From Stenotrophobium rhamnosiphilum (lineage in GTDB: Bacteria > Pseudomonadota > Gammaproteobacteria > Nevskiales > Nevskiaceae), in the NCBI RefSeq assembly GCF_003052265.1, contig NZ_QANS01000001.1, positions 434,001 through 498,000 on the forward strand: 64,000 bases of DNA, written 5' to 3'. Positions 36,600-44,171 of the stretch are shown here, in pieces. The notes beneath the pieces were generated by a model that saw only the letters and a list, made by a program, of their open reading frames with translations, made no database searches and had not been told where the DNA came from. The first letter of the stretch is position 1. Each line of letters begins with the position of its first letter. Made by a program: the position numbers and the translations under genes.

Positions 36600-36896
36600 T
36601 TACTTGCAGACGCAAGATGGATCCGTCGTGCATGAGGCTTCGATGTCTTTGCCTACGGCGCGTCCCGGTTTGCAGATAGCTGCTTTGCCGACAGGGCAAG
36701 ACACTGCGCAAGAACCGCAGTTTCCAACAGGACGTGCTTCGCAACGTGAGCCTGTGTTTTGCTGAATATCAACGGTGTTAGGTGCCGTGATGTTTTGGCT
36801 CGTATTGCCATTGAGAAGTACGACAGGCTCTGCTGCAAATGCAGCGCCAGCGAGTAGCAGCGAAAGTCCTAAGAACAAGCTACGAAAAATATTCAT
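36600..36896 (-). CDS. Secreted cysteine-rich small protein, unknown
   Basis: Protein of 98 residues with a clear signal peptide (MNIFRSLFLGLSLLLAGAAFA). The mature part of about 76 residues has a short Asn/Thr-rich head, then eight cysteines in the last 48 residues: one early, then C-x2-C-x3-C, one mid, then a terminal pair of groups ending CVCK. The even number suggests four disulfides, or a metal-binding fold. A strong ribosome site (GGAGGGA) supports real translation. It converges with the sulfatase-fold gene (15 bp apart) and is divergent from the BON gene. I do not recognise the family. Confidence 0.72.
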   Translation of the reverse strand: MNIFRSLFLGLSLLLAGAAFAAEPVVLLNGNTSQNITAPNTVDIQQNTGSRCEARPVGNCGSCAVSCPVGKAAICKPGRAVGKDIEASCTTDPSCVCK

Positions 36897-36986
36897 ATCG
36901 TTTCCCTCCTATGCAAAGTAGTGATGAGCAACATTCCATTGCAGCTGTGACAGTCTGACAGGCTTGCTGCTGACGAGTTCAGCTTA

Positions 36987-37014
36987 GGTTCATCTGGTTT
37001 TGTAAGGATGAACC
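36987..37014. repeat. 8-bp inverted repeat between divergent genes
   Basis: Arms GGTTCATC (36987-36994) and GATGAACC (37007-37014) are exact reverse complements 12 bases apart. They lie midway in the 270-bp gap between the cysteine-rich gene (start 36896) and the BON gene (start 37167). It could be an operator shared by both. The remainder of the gap shows no other clear structure. Confidence 0.45.
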
Positions 37015-37166
37015 CGTACCGCATCAAAACCAATCCGGTCACTGTAGTAAACATTTACCGGAACCCACTATTCATCTTTGGCTTTATGCGTTGCGATCGA
37101 GATTCTTTAGCACTTGCCTGATGGCGCACGCTAAAGGATACATTCTGATATTGGAGATTATTACTT

Positions 37167-37505
37167 ATGAAGACTAAAGCAATTATTCTTGCCTCAATTC
37201 TGGCGACGAGCGGTTTATCAATGGCCGCAATTGCCGCCAGCAACCCAGACGCCCCAGCCAAGCAGCGTAGCGAAGCCGGACAATACACTTCCGACACGGC
37301 TATTACGGCCAAGGTGAAGGCAGCGTTCTTGACTGAAAAGAACCTGAAGTCTCTGGATTTGCACGTCGTTACCGTGAATGGCACGGTACAGCTCTCAGGC
37401 TTCGTAGTGTCTAGCGCGCAGATTGATCAGGCCGTAGACGTTGCCTTGCATGTGGACGGTGTTAAGGACGTCAAGAACGACCTTCGCCTGAAGACGTCTG
37501 CCTAA
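37167..37505 (+). CDS. BON-domain periplasmic protein
   Basis: Secreted protein of 112 residues: signal peptide (LASILATSGLSMAAIAAS) then one BON domain (about 45-110; DTAITAKVKAAFLTEKNLKS..HVVTVNGTVQLSGFV..VDGVKDVKNDL). BON proteins (OsmY-like) bind phospholipid surfaces and are often induced by osmotic or envelope stress. Only one BON domain is present; OsmY has two. Ribosome site TTGGAGA precedes ATG 37167. It ends at a strong terminator. Confidence 0.85.
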   Translation: MKTKAIILASILATSGLSMAAIAASNPDAPAKQRSEAGQYTSDTAITAKVKAAFLTEKNLKSLDLHVVTVNGTVQLSGFVVSSAQIDQAVDVALHVDGVKDVKNDLRLKTSA

Positions 37506-37528
37506 CTTGTAGATTTCTCGAGTAGTGG

Positions 37529-37563
37529 CCCGCCAACACATGGATGTGTTGGCGGGTTTTTTT
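37529..37563 (+). terminator. Rho-independent terminator after BON gene
   Basis: Perfect 12-bp stem CCCGCCAACACA (37529-37540) with TGTGTTGGCGGG (37545-37556), loop TGGA, then seven T. It lies 23 bases after the BON stop codon. Confidence 0.93.
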
Positions 37564-37605
37564 GATTCTGCGTTTAGAATGCATGGACCTGATTAGGGGA
37601 TGGCA

Positions 37606-38505
37606 ATGAAAGAGACAAAGACGGAGCCGGTAATCGGCCTCGCTCTGGGCAGTGGCTCGGCACGTGGTTGGGCGCACATTGGGATCATCCAAGGTCTGGA
37701 AGAAATTGGTGTTCGACCGCAAGTGGTTGCAGGCACTTCGATCGGCGCACTGGTCGGGGCGGTGTATGTCTCGGGTCAGCTCGAAGAGTTTTCAAAATGG
37801 GTTCAGGCCTTAAGTTCGCGCGACGTCTTCAAGCTGATGGATCTCAGCTTCTCTGGCGGCATGGTTAAAGGCGAAAAATTATTTGGCTTCTTCGAAGCTA
37901 ATCATCGCAATCCCAATATTGAAGAACTGGAACAGCGCTTTGTCAGTGTTGCCACAGAGATGAAAACAGGCCGTGAAATTTGGATCACCAAAGGCCCAAT
38001 TCTTCCAGCAGCGCGCGCGTCTTGTGCATTGCCTGGAATTTTTCCGCCGGTGAAATACCGCGACAGTTGGATGCTTGATGGTGGACTGGTAAATCCGGTT
38101 CCAGTGTCGCCTTGTCGCGCACTCGGTGCGGATGTGGTGATTGCTGTAAATCTCAACGCGCAGTTAGTGGGCGCGCATTTGTCGCGCACCAGCGCGCAAG
38201 AAGTAGAGCATGAAGTCACCAACAAAACTGAACGCACCTTGTGGCATAAGGCCGTTGATTACTTGTCGAAAAGTGATGGTGAGAATCCCACCTTTTTCGA
38301 CGTCGTCGCTTCTAGCGTCAACATCATGCAAGACCGCGTTACGCGCAGCCGCATGGCCGGTGATCCACCAGAGATGACGCTGATTCCGATGCTGGAAGAC
38401 TACGCGCTGATGGACTTTCATCGTGCCAAGCAGGCGATCGATGAAGGTCGCCGCTTGGTCGAGGAAAACGCTGGAATGATTCGCAGCTGGGCGCGACTGG
38501 GTTAA
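37606..38505 (+). CDS. Patatin-like phospholipase, RssA-type
   Basis: Cytosolic patatin-like hydrolase of 299 residues resembling E. coli RssA. The oxyanion loop GSGSARGWAH is at 15-24, the nucleophile S45 is in GTSIG, and D-G-G near 157 completes the Ser-Asp dyad. The C-terminal helix is hydrophilic, and the size fits RssA. It probably cleaves acyl esters of phospholipids; the physiological role of RssA is not settled. ATG 37606 is better spaced from AGGGG than ATG 37600. The gene converges with the SDR gene, leaving 3 bp between stops. Confidence 0.88.
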   Translation: MKETKTEPVIGLALGSGSARGWAHIGIIQGLEEIGVRPQVVAGTSIGALVGAVYVSGQLEEFSKWVQALSSRDVFKLMDLSFSGGMVKGEKLFGFFEANHRNPNIEELEQRFVSVATEMKTGREIWITKGPILPAARASCALPGIFPPVKYRDSWMLDGGLVNPVPVSPCRALGADVVIAVNLNAQLVGAHLSRTSAQEVEHEVTNKTERTLWHKAVDYLSKSDGENPTFFDVVASSVNIMQDRVTRSRMAGDPPEMTLIPMLEDYALMDFHRAKQAIDEGRRLVEENAGMIRSWARLG

Positions 38506-38508
38506 AAC

Positions 38509-39414
38509 TTACAGCTGATATTTAAAATCTGTGAGCTGCTCTGACAAGCTCCACAATTTTGCGGTGAGCTTGGGGTCGCGTGCTTCTGGGCGACAATCAA
38601 CTTTCTTTGGATAGCCGCTCAATTCTTTGAAGCCACCGGGGCCGATGAAGTCGCCGCCTGAAACATCGGCCGCGGTTGCTGCATACAGCGCAGGCAGGGC
38701 GCCCATCGCTGGAGCTTGCGCCATCATCTTCGTCATCAGGCGCATAAAGAAATTGCCGTAATCAGGATTCGTTGCCGTGTAGCCAGGATGCGCAACCGTT
38801 GCGATGACGTTCGATCCAGACTGGCGCAATTTACGATCAAGCTCAAACGTAAACATCAACGTTGCGAGTTTGCTCTTGCCGTAAGCGTCCATGTCTTTGT
38901 ACGCCTTGCGAGAGAAGTTGAGATCATCAAAGTCGATGCCCGGCGTTAGACGATGCGCCATGCTCGAGGTGTTGACGATGCGTGAGCCAGGACTGTTGCG
39001 TAGAAGATCAAGCAATAAACCTGTCAGCGCAAAAGGCCCGAAATGATTGGTGCCCATGTGCATCTCGAAGCCGTCGCGGGTTTTTTGCAAAGGCACCAGA
39101 ATTGCGCTGGCGTTGTTAACGAGAATATCGAGCGACGAAAATTTTCTGCCAAATTCATCGGCGAATTCACGAATGGATTTGAGGCAGGCAAGATCAAGCT
39201 TCATCGGGATGACTAAAGCATTGGGTACGCGTCGCTGTACTTCTGCAACGCCAGCCGCGGCTTTTTCTGAATCACGACAAGCCATCACAACGCGGGCACC
39301 TGCAGCGGCCAGCGCAGCGGAGATCTCCAGTCCGAGGCCACGGTTTGCACCGGTGACAAGTGCAAGCTTGCCATCGAGTCTCGGCATGTCTGCGAGGGTC
39401 CACTTCTTGTTCAT
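38509..39414 (-). CDS. Short-chain dehydrogenase/reductase (retinol-dehydrogenase-like)
   Basis: NAD(P)-dependent oxidoreductase of 301 residues. LALVTGANRGLGLEISAALA is the cofactor loop, LDILVNNASAIL a structural motif, NTSSMAH carries the catalytic serine, and Y-x3-K is AYGKSKL. The C-terminal segment after 200 (AHPGYTATNPDYGNFF) is typical of the WWOX/retinol-dehydrogenase-like SDRs, which often act on lipophilic alcohols. ATG 39414 is spaced 9 bases from AGGA; TTG 39423 is the longer frame. Substrate unknown. Confidence 0.87.
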   Translation of the reverse strand: MNKKWTLADMPRLDGKLALVTGANRGLGLEISAALAAAGARVVMACRDSEKAAAGVAEVQRRVPNALVIPMKLDLACLKSIREFADEFGRKFSSLDILVNNASAILVPLQKTRDGFEMHMGTNHFGPFALTGLLLDLLRNSPGSRIVNTSSMAHRLTPGIDFDDLNFSRKAYKDMDAYGKSKLATLMFTFELDRKLRQSGSNVIATVAHPGYTATNPDYGNFFMRLMTKMMAQAPAMGALPALYAATAADVSGGDFIGPGGFKELSGYPKKVDCRPEARDPKLTAKLWSLSEQLTDFKYQL

Positions 39415-39516
39415 TTGATTCAATCCTGTGTAAATCGCTCAGCCAAGCGTGCTTGCAAGTTAGCGTCACTACCTTTGTTTAGCCTCAGCCAAACGGCTGA
39501 GCCATCCTGACTGGCT

Positions 39517-40392
39517 TTAACTAACGACGACTGTTACTTCAACCGTCATGCCTTGGTAGTCATCTGTTCCGCCGGTGTAACTGCCGGCTAGGGGAACGGC
39601 TTGCGTCGCATCGCGCGCAACCGCAACGCGAATCAGATTGCGCCCGCCGATGATGGCATTGGTGGGATCAAACTCAACCCAACCAGCGCCGGGCAGAAAG
39701 ACCTGCACCCAAGCATGGGTAGCACCACCGCCGATAACGCCTTGGTCTGCACCAACCAGTTTTTCATCGTAGAGATAACCGGATACAAAACGTGCGGCCA
39801 TGCCGAGACTGCGGACGGCTTCCATCATGAACAGCGCAAAATCGCGGCAACTGCCGGTGCCTTTTTCGAGCGTCTCGATTGGCGTTTGCGTGCCCATCTC
39901 TTCGCGTCGCGCGTAGCTGAACTGTGCATGGATCGCTTTGGTAATCGCAGTCAAGACTTCCAAAGTACCTGCTGCTTTGCTGTTCATCACAAAGGCTTTA
40001 GCCCATAGATCAACACGACGTTCTGGATCGGCGTAGTGTCTTTCTTGTGTGCGACCGAGATCAGAGACATCTTCTGCGGCGTAATTGAACGGCAGATATT
40101 GTGCGTAATCTTCAATCACAATTTCCTGCTCTTTGGCAGGGAAGTGTTCTGCGGTAAACGATGAGACGAAGGTGAGTTCCATCGCCGGCGCAGTGAATGC
40201 GGCAATCGCAATGGAGTTGCCGAAGACATCATGCAACCAACGCACATTGGCGTTTGGAGAAATGCTTAATGCGGTTTCAATCAATCGCAGATCATGGCTG
40301 TCGCGCGGACGGCACATGAGTCGGTGTTCATTAAAGATCACCGACTGCGCGTAGTGGTAAACCGTCTTGTGTTCAACTGTGAGTATAGGCAT
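39517..40392 (-). CDS. Transglutaminase-like family protein
   Basis: Protein of 291 residues with an N-terminal bacterial transglutaminase-like beta domain (VEHKTVYHYAQSVIFNEHRLMCRPRDSHD) and a papain-like transglut core. The core has GTGSCRDFALFMMEAVRSLG with the catalytic cysteine, ATHAWVQVFLPGAGWVEFDPTN with the histidine and the aspartate. These proteins are probably cysteine proteases or amidases rather than true transglutaminases. The genes usually lie beside alpha-E or circularly permuted ATP-grasp genes; neither partner is here. The downstream half of the operon context is unclear. Confidence 0.87.
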   Translation of the reverse strand: MPILTVEHKTVYHYAQSVIFNEHRLMCRPRDSHDLRLIETALSISPNANVRWLHDVFGNSIAIAAFTAPAMELTFVSSFTAEHFPAKEQEIVIEDYAQYLPFNYAAEDVSDLGRTQERHYADPERRVDLWAKAFVMNSKAAGTLEVLTAITKAIHAQFSYARREEMGTQTPIETLEKGTGSCRDFALFMMEAVRSLGMAARFVSGYLYDEKLVGADQGVIGGGATHAWVQVFLPGAGWVEFDPTNAIIGGRNLIRVAVARDATQAVPLAGSYTGGTDDYQGMTVEVTVVVS

Positions 40393-40431
40393 GGCGTATT
40401 GATCTCATACCTGTATCAAATTCCAGGTAAT

Positions 40432-40971
40432 TCAGGCGAAACGATGATCTTCAATCGTTGTAGAAAAGTTATGACCTGCAACATCCAGATAAATCTGGCG
40501 CTCTGTCACTGAGATTGAAAGCGCACAGCGACGGTCCAGTTTGGCAGCAACAGCTGGAATAAATTCCCTGCCAAAGCTGTAGATTGGAATTTCAGCGGCG
40601 CGGTGCACTTTGTGACCTGCAAGCTGCGCGAGGTATTGAGTGGGGTCGCGCTGGATATAGACCGCAGCACGGCCCGCAAGTTTACTGCCGCGATGCAAGC
40701 GCTCAGGATCAGGTGTGCCGACTTCGATCCATGCGGTGATGCGTCCAGTGAGATCGCGCACCATTACGGCAGGCTCATCAGTTGAAGCAATGCCCTCACT
40801 CAATACCACGCCTTCCTGATACTCAAGGCAGTAGGCGAGTAGACGCGTAAGCAGATATTCCGCCGTCTCCGAAGGATGCCGCGCAATGCGCAGTTCCAGC
40901 GTTTCGTAAACGTTGCGGTCGATGTCCGAAAGCTGGACAGAGAAATTGTAGAGAGTTGATGTGAGTGCCAT
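40432..40971 (-). CDS. YaeQ family protein
   Basis: Protein of 179 residues matching YaeQ in length and pattern (MALTSTLYNFSVQLSDIDRN at the start, then LRIARHPSETAEYLLTRLLAYCLEY and ITAWIEVGTPDPERLHRGSK). YaeQ has a nuclease-like PD-(D/E)XK fold: E-x-G-x-P..K residues are present in WIEVGTPDPERLHRGSK. Its role is uncertain, with older reports linking it to RfaH-type transcription regulation. ATG 40971 is preferred over GTG 40980. It belongs to a leftward run of unrelated small genes. Confidence 0.88.
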   Translation of the reverse strand: MALTSTLYNFSVQLSDIDRNVYETLELRIARHPSETAEYLLTRLLAYCLEYQEGVVLSEGIASTDEPAVMVRDLTGRITAWIEVGTPDPERLHRGSKLAGRAAVYIQRDPTQYLAQLAGHKVHRAAEIPIYSFGREFIPAVAAKLDRRCALSISVTERQIYLDVAGHNFSTTIEDHRFA

Positions 40972-41001
40972 ACCTTGCACACTTTACAGGAGAGACGGCG
41001 C

Positions 41002-41379
41002 TTAGCGCGGCGCGTTGTCGATGTCTTCGTAAGCTTCCCAGCGAAAGCGCGGTGTGCAGATCGCTAGGAACAACAGATCCTGTGCACCATTATTGTGAAT
41101 GCGCTGACGCTCGCCGGGTGGAATGACGACGACATCGCCGACGCCAACTGTCTGCGCAGGAAAATCACTCACCTCGACAACGCCACTGCCTTCCAGAATC
41201 ACATAACGCTCGGCAATGCCGTCTAGGCGATGCCAGCGCGTGGTCACTCCTGGTGCAACACGAGCGCGGGCGATGGATGCAGCTTCATCGCCCGCGGTGT
41301 TGGATAATTCCAGAATGTGGCACTGCTCTTCTGTGAGGCGCTCACGAGATTCATCAGCAATGAGTATCGCGGCGTTCAT
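41002..41379 (-). CDS. Cupin domain protein
   Basis: Small single-domain cupin of 125 residues. GVTTRWHRLDGIAERYVILEGSG is motif 1 (with a histidine and glutamate) and VVIPPGERQRIHNNGAQDLLFLAICTP is motif 2 with a second histidine. A bound metal is likely, but one of the usual motif 1 histidines is missing (R-W-H rather than H-x-H). Function unknown. It begins only 4 bp after the stop of the alcohol-dehydrogenase-like gene, so they are probably co-transcribed. Confidence 0.82.
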   Translation of the reverse strand: MNAAILIADESRERLTEEQCHILELSNTAGDEAASIARARVAPGVTTRWHRLDGIAERYVILEGSGVVEVSDFPAQTVGVGDVVVIPPGERQRIHNNGAQDLLFLAICTPRFRWEAYEDIDNAPR

Positions 41380-41383
41380 CAGC

Positions 41384-42400
41384 TCAAGGCGTCAGAATGA
41401 CTTTGCCGATGTTCTTGCGGCCTTGAACATGAGCATGTGCTTCACCGGCTTGTGCAAACGTAAATACTTTATCGACATGCGGACGCACCCAGCCATCTGC
41501 AACGCCTTGCAACAGCACGTCCATCCAGCGTCGGATTTTCATTGGCTCATGCCAGAGATGGCCCATGTTCACGCCAAACACTGAACGGTTGTCGTTCATT
41601 AGTGAAACTGGATTGAACAAAGGCATGCCCAATACAGGCCCCAACAAACGTAGCGGGCCAGGCAGTCCAGACTCTGTTGCTTTCGACAGGCCAAACATGC
41701 CGAGACGGCCGGTATGGCGCAGCGTTTTGTAGCTTTTCTTCCAGTTGGTGCCGCCCAGTGGATCGGTGATCAGTTCAACACCGAGGTTGTTGGTGAGACG
41801 CATCACGTCCTGAGCCCAATCGCCACGTGTGTAGTCGATTGCTTCGTGCAGACCGCGTTCTTTCAGGAACGCATGTTTACCACTGCTGGCGGTGCCGTAG
41901 ATCGTCGCGCCGATATGGCGCGCGATATCAATTGCAGCCAAGCCAACGCCGCCGCCAGCGTTATGGATCAGAACGGTTTCATCGGCTGAAAGTGAGCCCA
42001 CTACAACCAGCAACTGCCATGCCGTGAGGTAGTTCACCGGAATCGCTGCAGCTTGTTCGTGACTGAGTGCTTCAGGCTTTAAGAAAACCTGATTTTCCGG
42101 AACCACGACGACATCTGAATAACCATTAAATCGGGTCAGACAGAATGCTGCTTTGCCGAGCCAGCTCGGATCAGCGTCTGCACCGATTGCATCGACGATG
42201 CCAGAGACCTCATAGCCGACGACGCAAGGCAGTTTAGGTGCATCGGGATAAAGTCCTTCGCGCGCCATGATGTCAGCAAAGTTAATGCCGCTGGCTTTGA
42301 CGCGAATGCGAACTTCCTTGCCCTGTGGCTGCGGGTCTGCTGCTTCACGCAGTACCAATTTGTCTGGGCCACCGCGGCCGCTAATAAAAATTTGTTTCAT
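41384..42400 (-). CDS. Zinc-free medium-chain alcohol dehydrogenase/quinone oxidoreductase-like
   Basis: MDR-superfamily NADPH-dependent oxidoreductase of 338 residues resembling quinone oxidoreductase and VAT-1-like enzymes. The N-terminal catalytic domain has VKASGINFADIMAREGLYP, and the cofactor loop is LIHNAGGGVGLAAIDIA. It lacks the zinc cysteines and histidines of true alcohol dehydrogenases. A likely role is reduction of quinones or enones. The gene begins just before the GST gene's stop (7 bp apart), forming a leftward set GST, MDR, cupin, YaeQ, transglutaminase-like. Confidence 0.88.
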   Translation of the reverse strand: MKQIFISGRGGPDKLVLREAADPQPQGKEVRIRVKASGINFADIMAREGLYPDAPKLPCVVGYEVSGIVDAIGADADPSWLGKAAFCLTRFNGYSDVVVVPENQVFLKPEALSHEQAAAIPVNYLTAWQLLVVVGSLSADETVLIHNAGGGVGLAAIDIARHIGATIYGTASSGKHAFLKERGLHEAIDYTRGDWAQDVMRLTNNLGVELITDPLGGTNWKKSYKTLRHTGRLGMFGLSKATESGLPGPLRLLGPVLGMPLFNPVSLMNDNRSVFGVNMGHLWHEPMKIRRWMDVLLQGVADGWVRPHVDKVFTFAQAGEAHAHVQGRKNIGKVILTP

Positions 42401-42407
42401 GCTGTCC

Positions 42408-43073
42408 TTAGCTCATTAACTGATAGCGTCCGCCTTTTTTCAGCGCACGCTGATAGGCCGGACGATCTTGAATACGTTTTACAAAGGCTGCGCTTTTAGG
42501 ACGATTGCCTTCGGGTCCGCGTGCCGATGAAGCTTCCATCACGAAACTCATCTGCACGTCTGCTGCTGTGATTTCTTCGCCTGCAAACCAAGTGCTCTTG
42601 TTGAGCTCACTTTCGATGAAATCAAGATGCGTACGCATATTGGGGCCGAGAAAATTTTTCTCAACGTTGGCAACAATCGCTTTGGCAATCGGGCGAATCA
42701 AAGCGGGAGAGCGTTTTGGAATCACGCCAAAAATCAGCTTCATCACCAGCAGCGGCATCATCGAGCCTTCGGCGTAGTGCATCCAATAGTTGTAACGCAA
42801 CCGCTCGGGCGTGCCAATCGCGGTAATGAGCTTGCCGTTGCCATAGCGCTCCATCAGATACTCAATGATCGTGCCGGATTCAGCGATGGTTAGGTCGCCG
42901 TCGGTAATTACAGGTGACTTCCCCAGTGGATGCACGGCCTTGAGCTCTGGCGGGGCCAGCATGGTTTTGGCATCGCGTTGATAGTGTTTGATTTGATATT
43001 CAACGCCGAGTTCTTCAAGCAGCCAAAGCACGCGCTGCGAGCGGGAGTTGTTGAGGTGGTGGACAGTGATCAT
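42408..43073 (-). CDS. Glutathione S-transferase
   Basis: GST of 221 residues. The thioredoxin-like N-domain begins MITVHHLNNSRSQRVLWLLEELGVEY with S10 and R11 as likely GSH-contacting residues, and GKSPVITDGDLTIAESGTIIEYL carries the E-S motif that binds GSH. The C-domain is helical. ATG 43073 is my start; the longer frame overlaps the promoter of the divergent VOC gene and is not GST-like. It probably detoxifies electrophiles, and it starts a run of redox genes. The divergent gap to the VOC gene is 136 bp. Confidence 0.9.
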   Translation of the reverse strand: MITVHHLNNSRSQRVLWLLEELGVEYQIKHYQRDAKTMLAPPELKAVHPLGKSPVITDGDLTIAESGTIIEYLMERYGNGKLITAIGTPERLRYNYWMHYAEGSMMPLLVMKLIFGVIPKRSPALIRPIAKAIVANVEKNFLGPNMRTHLDFIESELNKSTWFAGEEITAADVQMSFVMEASSARGPEGNRPKSAAFVKRIQDRPAYQRALKKGGRYQLMS

Positions 43074-43209
43074 GGTCGATCCGATTAAAAGTGGTGGCGC
43101 ATCAAACCACAGATGCGAGGGGCCTGCTACGTTACGGGGATGCGCGCAGGGTGGATGCGGGATTAAACTTGGCGCTAATAAAAGTTCATAAAACTCAAGG
43201 AGAAAACAA

Positions 43210-43578
43210 ATGATCGGATACGTCACCCTCGGTACCAACGATATTCAGCGCGCGGCTGCGTTCTACGACGCCCTTTTGGGCGAAATCAGTGCGAAGCGCG
43301 TGATGGAGTTTGAAACTTTCATCATGTGGGCCACCAAGCCGGGCACCCCAGGCCTTTGTGTCATCAGCCCGTATGACAAAAAAGCCGCAACGGTAGGTAA
43401 CGGCGTGATGGTGTCGCTAACCTGCGACACCAAGGCGCAGGTTGACCAGCTCTATAACAAGGCCATCTCACTGGGCGCCAAGGATGAAGGTCCAGCTGGC
43501 CCTCGTAGCGATGGCTTTTACGCCGGTTATTGCCGTGATGTGGACGGTAACAAGCTGGCTTTCTTCCATATGGGCTAG
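43210..43578 (+). CDS. VOC (glyoxalase-like) family protein
   Basis: Small beta-alpha-beta-beta-beta protein of 122 residues. It starts MIGYVTLGTNDIQRAAAFYDALL and contains GLCVISPYDKKAATVGNGV, with YCRDVDGNKLAFFHM at the end, the usual VOC layout of two modules. It resembles the PhnB/lactoylglutathione lyase-like dehydratase group, which usually need a metal; the standard N-terminal histidine is replaced here. Function unknown. Ribosome site AAGGAG precedes ATG 43210. Confidence 0.85.
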   Translation: MIGYVTLGTNDIQRAAAFYDALLGEISAKRVMEFETFIMWATKPGTPGLCVISPYDKKAATVGNGVMVSLTCDTKAQVDQLYNKAISLGAKDEGPAGPRSDGFYAGYCRDVDGNKLAFFHMG

Positions 43579-43703
43579 GCCCAGTGGCGGGTTAGCGACC
43601 AGCGCGACAAATGCTATATTCAGCCGAGACAGGGAACGAGAGCGGTTCAATTTGCCGCCCGCGAAAAACAGATGTTGAAATACAAACCTAGCAGGGGAAC
43701 GAC

Positions 43704-44096
43704 ATGAAAAAAGTAATCTTGATGGCTGGGCTTTTTGCAGCAGTCGCTGCGATGCCCGTATTCGCAGGCACGCCTTGCGATGAAGTGAAAGCACAAATTG
43801 CAAAGAAGCTCGATGGCAAAGGCGTTAAGGGCTATACCCTTGAAGCTGTTGCTGCCGCTGACGTTAAAGGTCAGAAAGTAGTGGGCAGCTGCGAAGCTGG
43901 CTCCAAGCAGATCGTCTACACCCGTGGCGCTGCTAAGGCTGCAAATGCTGAAACTAAGGCTGCTACCAAAGCTGCTGCTCCAGCCAAAGCTGAACATCAC
44001 GCCGCACCCGCTGCTAAGGCTGCAGCAGCGCCTGCTGCTCCAGCGCCGGCCATGAAAGGTCCAGTGATGACCAAGCCGGGTGCTGCTAAGCAGTAA
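43704..44096 (+). CDS. DUF1161-like periplasmic protein with Ala-rich tail
   Basis: Secreted protein of 130 residues. After the signal peptide (MAGLFAAVAAMPVFAG) comes a short domain, TPCDEVKAQIAKKLDGKG..YTLEAVAAADVKGQKVVGSCEAGSKQIVYTRG, matching the DUF1161 family with its two cysteines. The last 60 residues are low-complexity Ala/Lys/Pro with two histidines, similar to a histone-like or linker tail; the family normally ends before this. Ribosome site AGGGGA and a terminator after it suggest a monocistronic, well-expressed gene. Function unknown. Confidence 0.82.
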   Translation: MKKVILMAGLFAAVAAMPVFAGTPCDEVKAQIAKKLDGKGVKGYTLEAVAAADVKGQKVVGSCEAGSKQIVYTRGAAKAANAETKAATKAAAPAKAEHHAAPAAKAAAAPAAPAPAMKGPVMTKPGAAKQ

Positions 44097-44118
44097 GTTT
44101 TCAGCAGTCTAAGGTACA

Positions 44119-44147
44119 AAAAAGGCCGGATTATCTCCGGCCTTTTT
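44119..44147. terminator. Bidirectional rho-independent terminator
   Basis: Arms AAAAAGGCCGGA (44119-44130) and TCCGGCCTTTTT (44136-44147) pair perfectly around loop TTATC, with T-runs on both strands. It separates the DUF1161-like gene from the convergent epimerase gene. Confidence 0.92.
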
Positions 44148-44171
44148 ATTTACAGTGGTTTAAGTCGTGAA

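Noticed and set aside
37008-37121. 37-codon frame starting at an ATG in the 270-bp gap
   Set aside because: The ribosome site is too close to the start and the product has no signal or family; it also overlaps the inverted repeat at 36987-37014.
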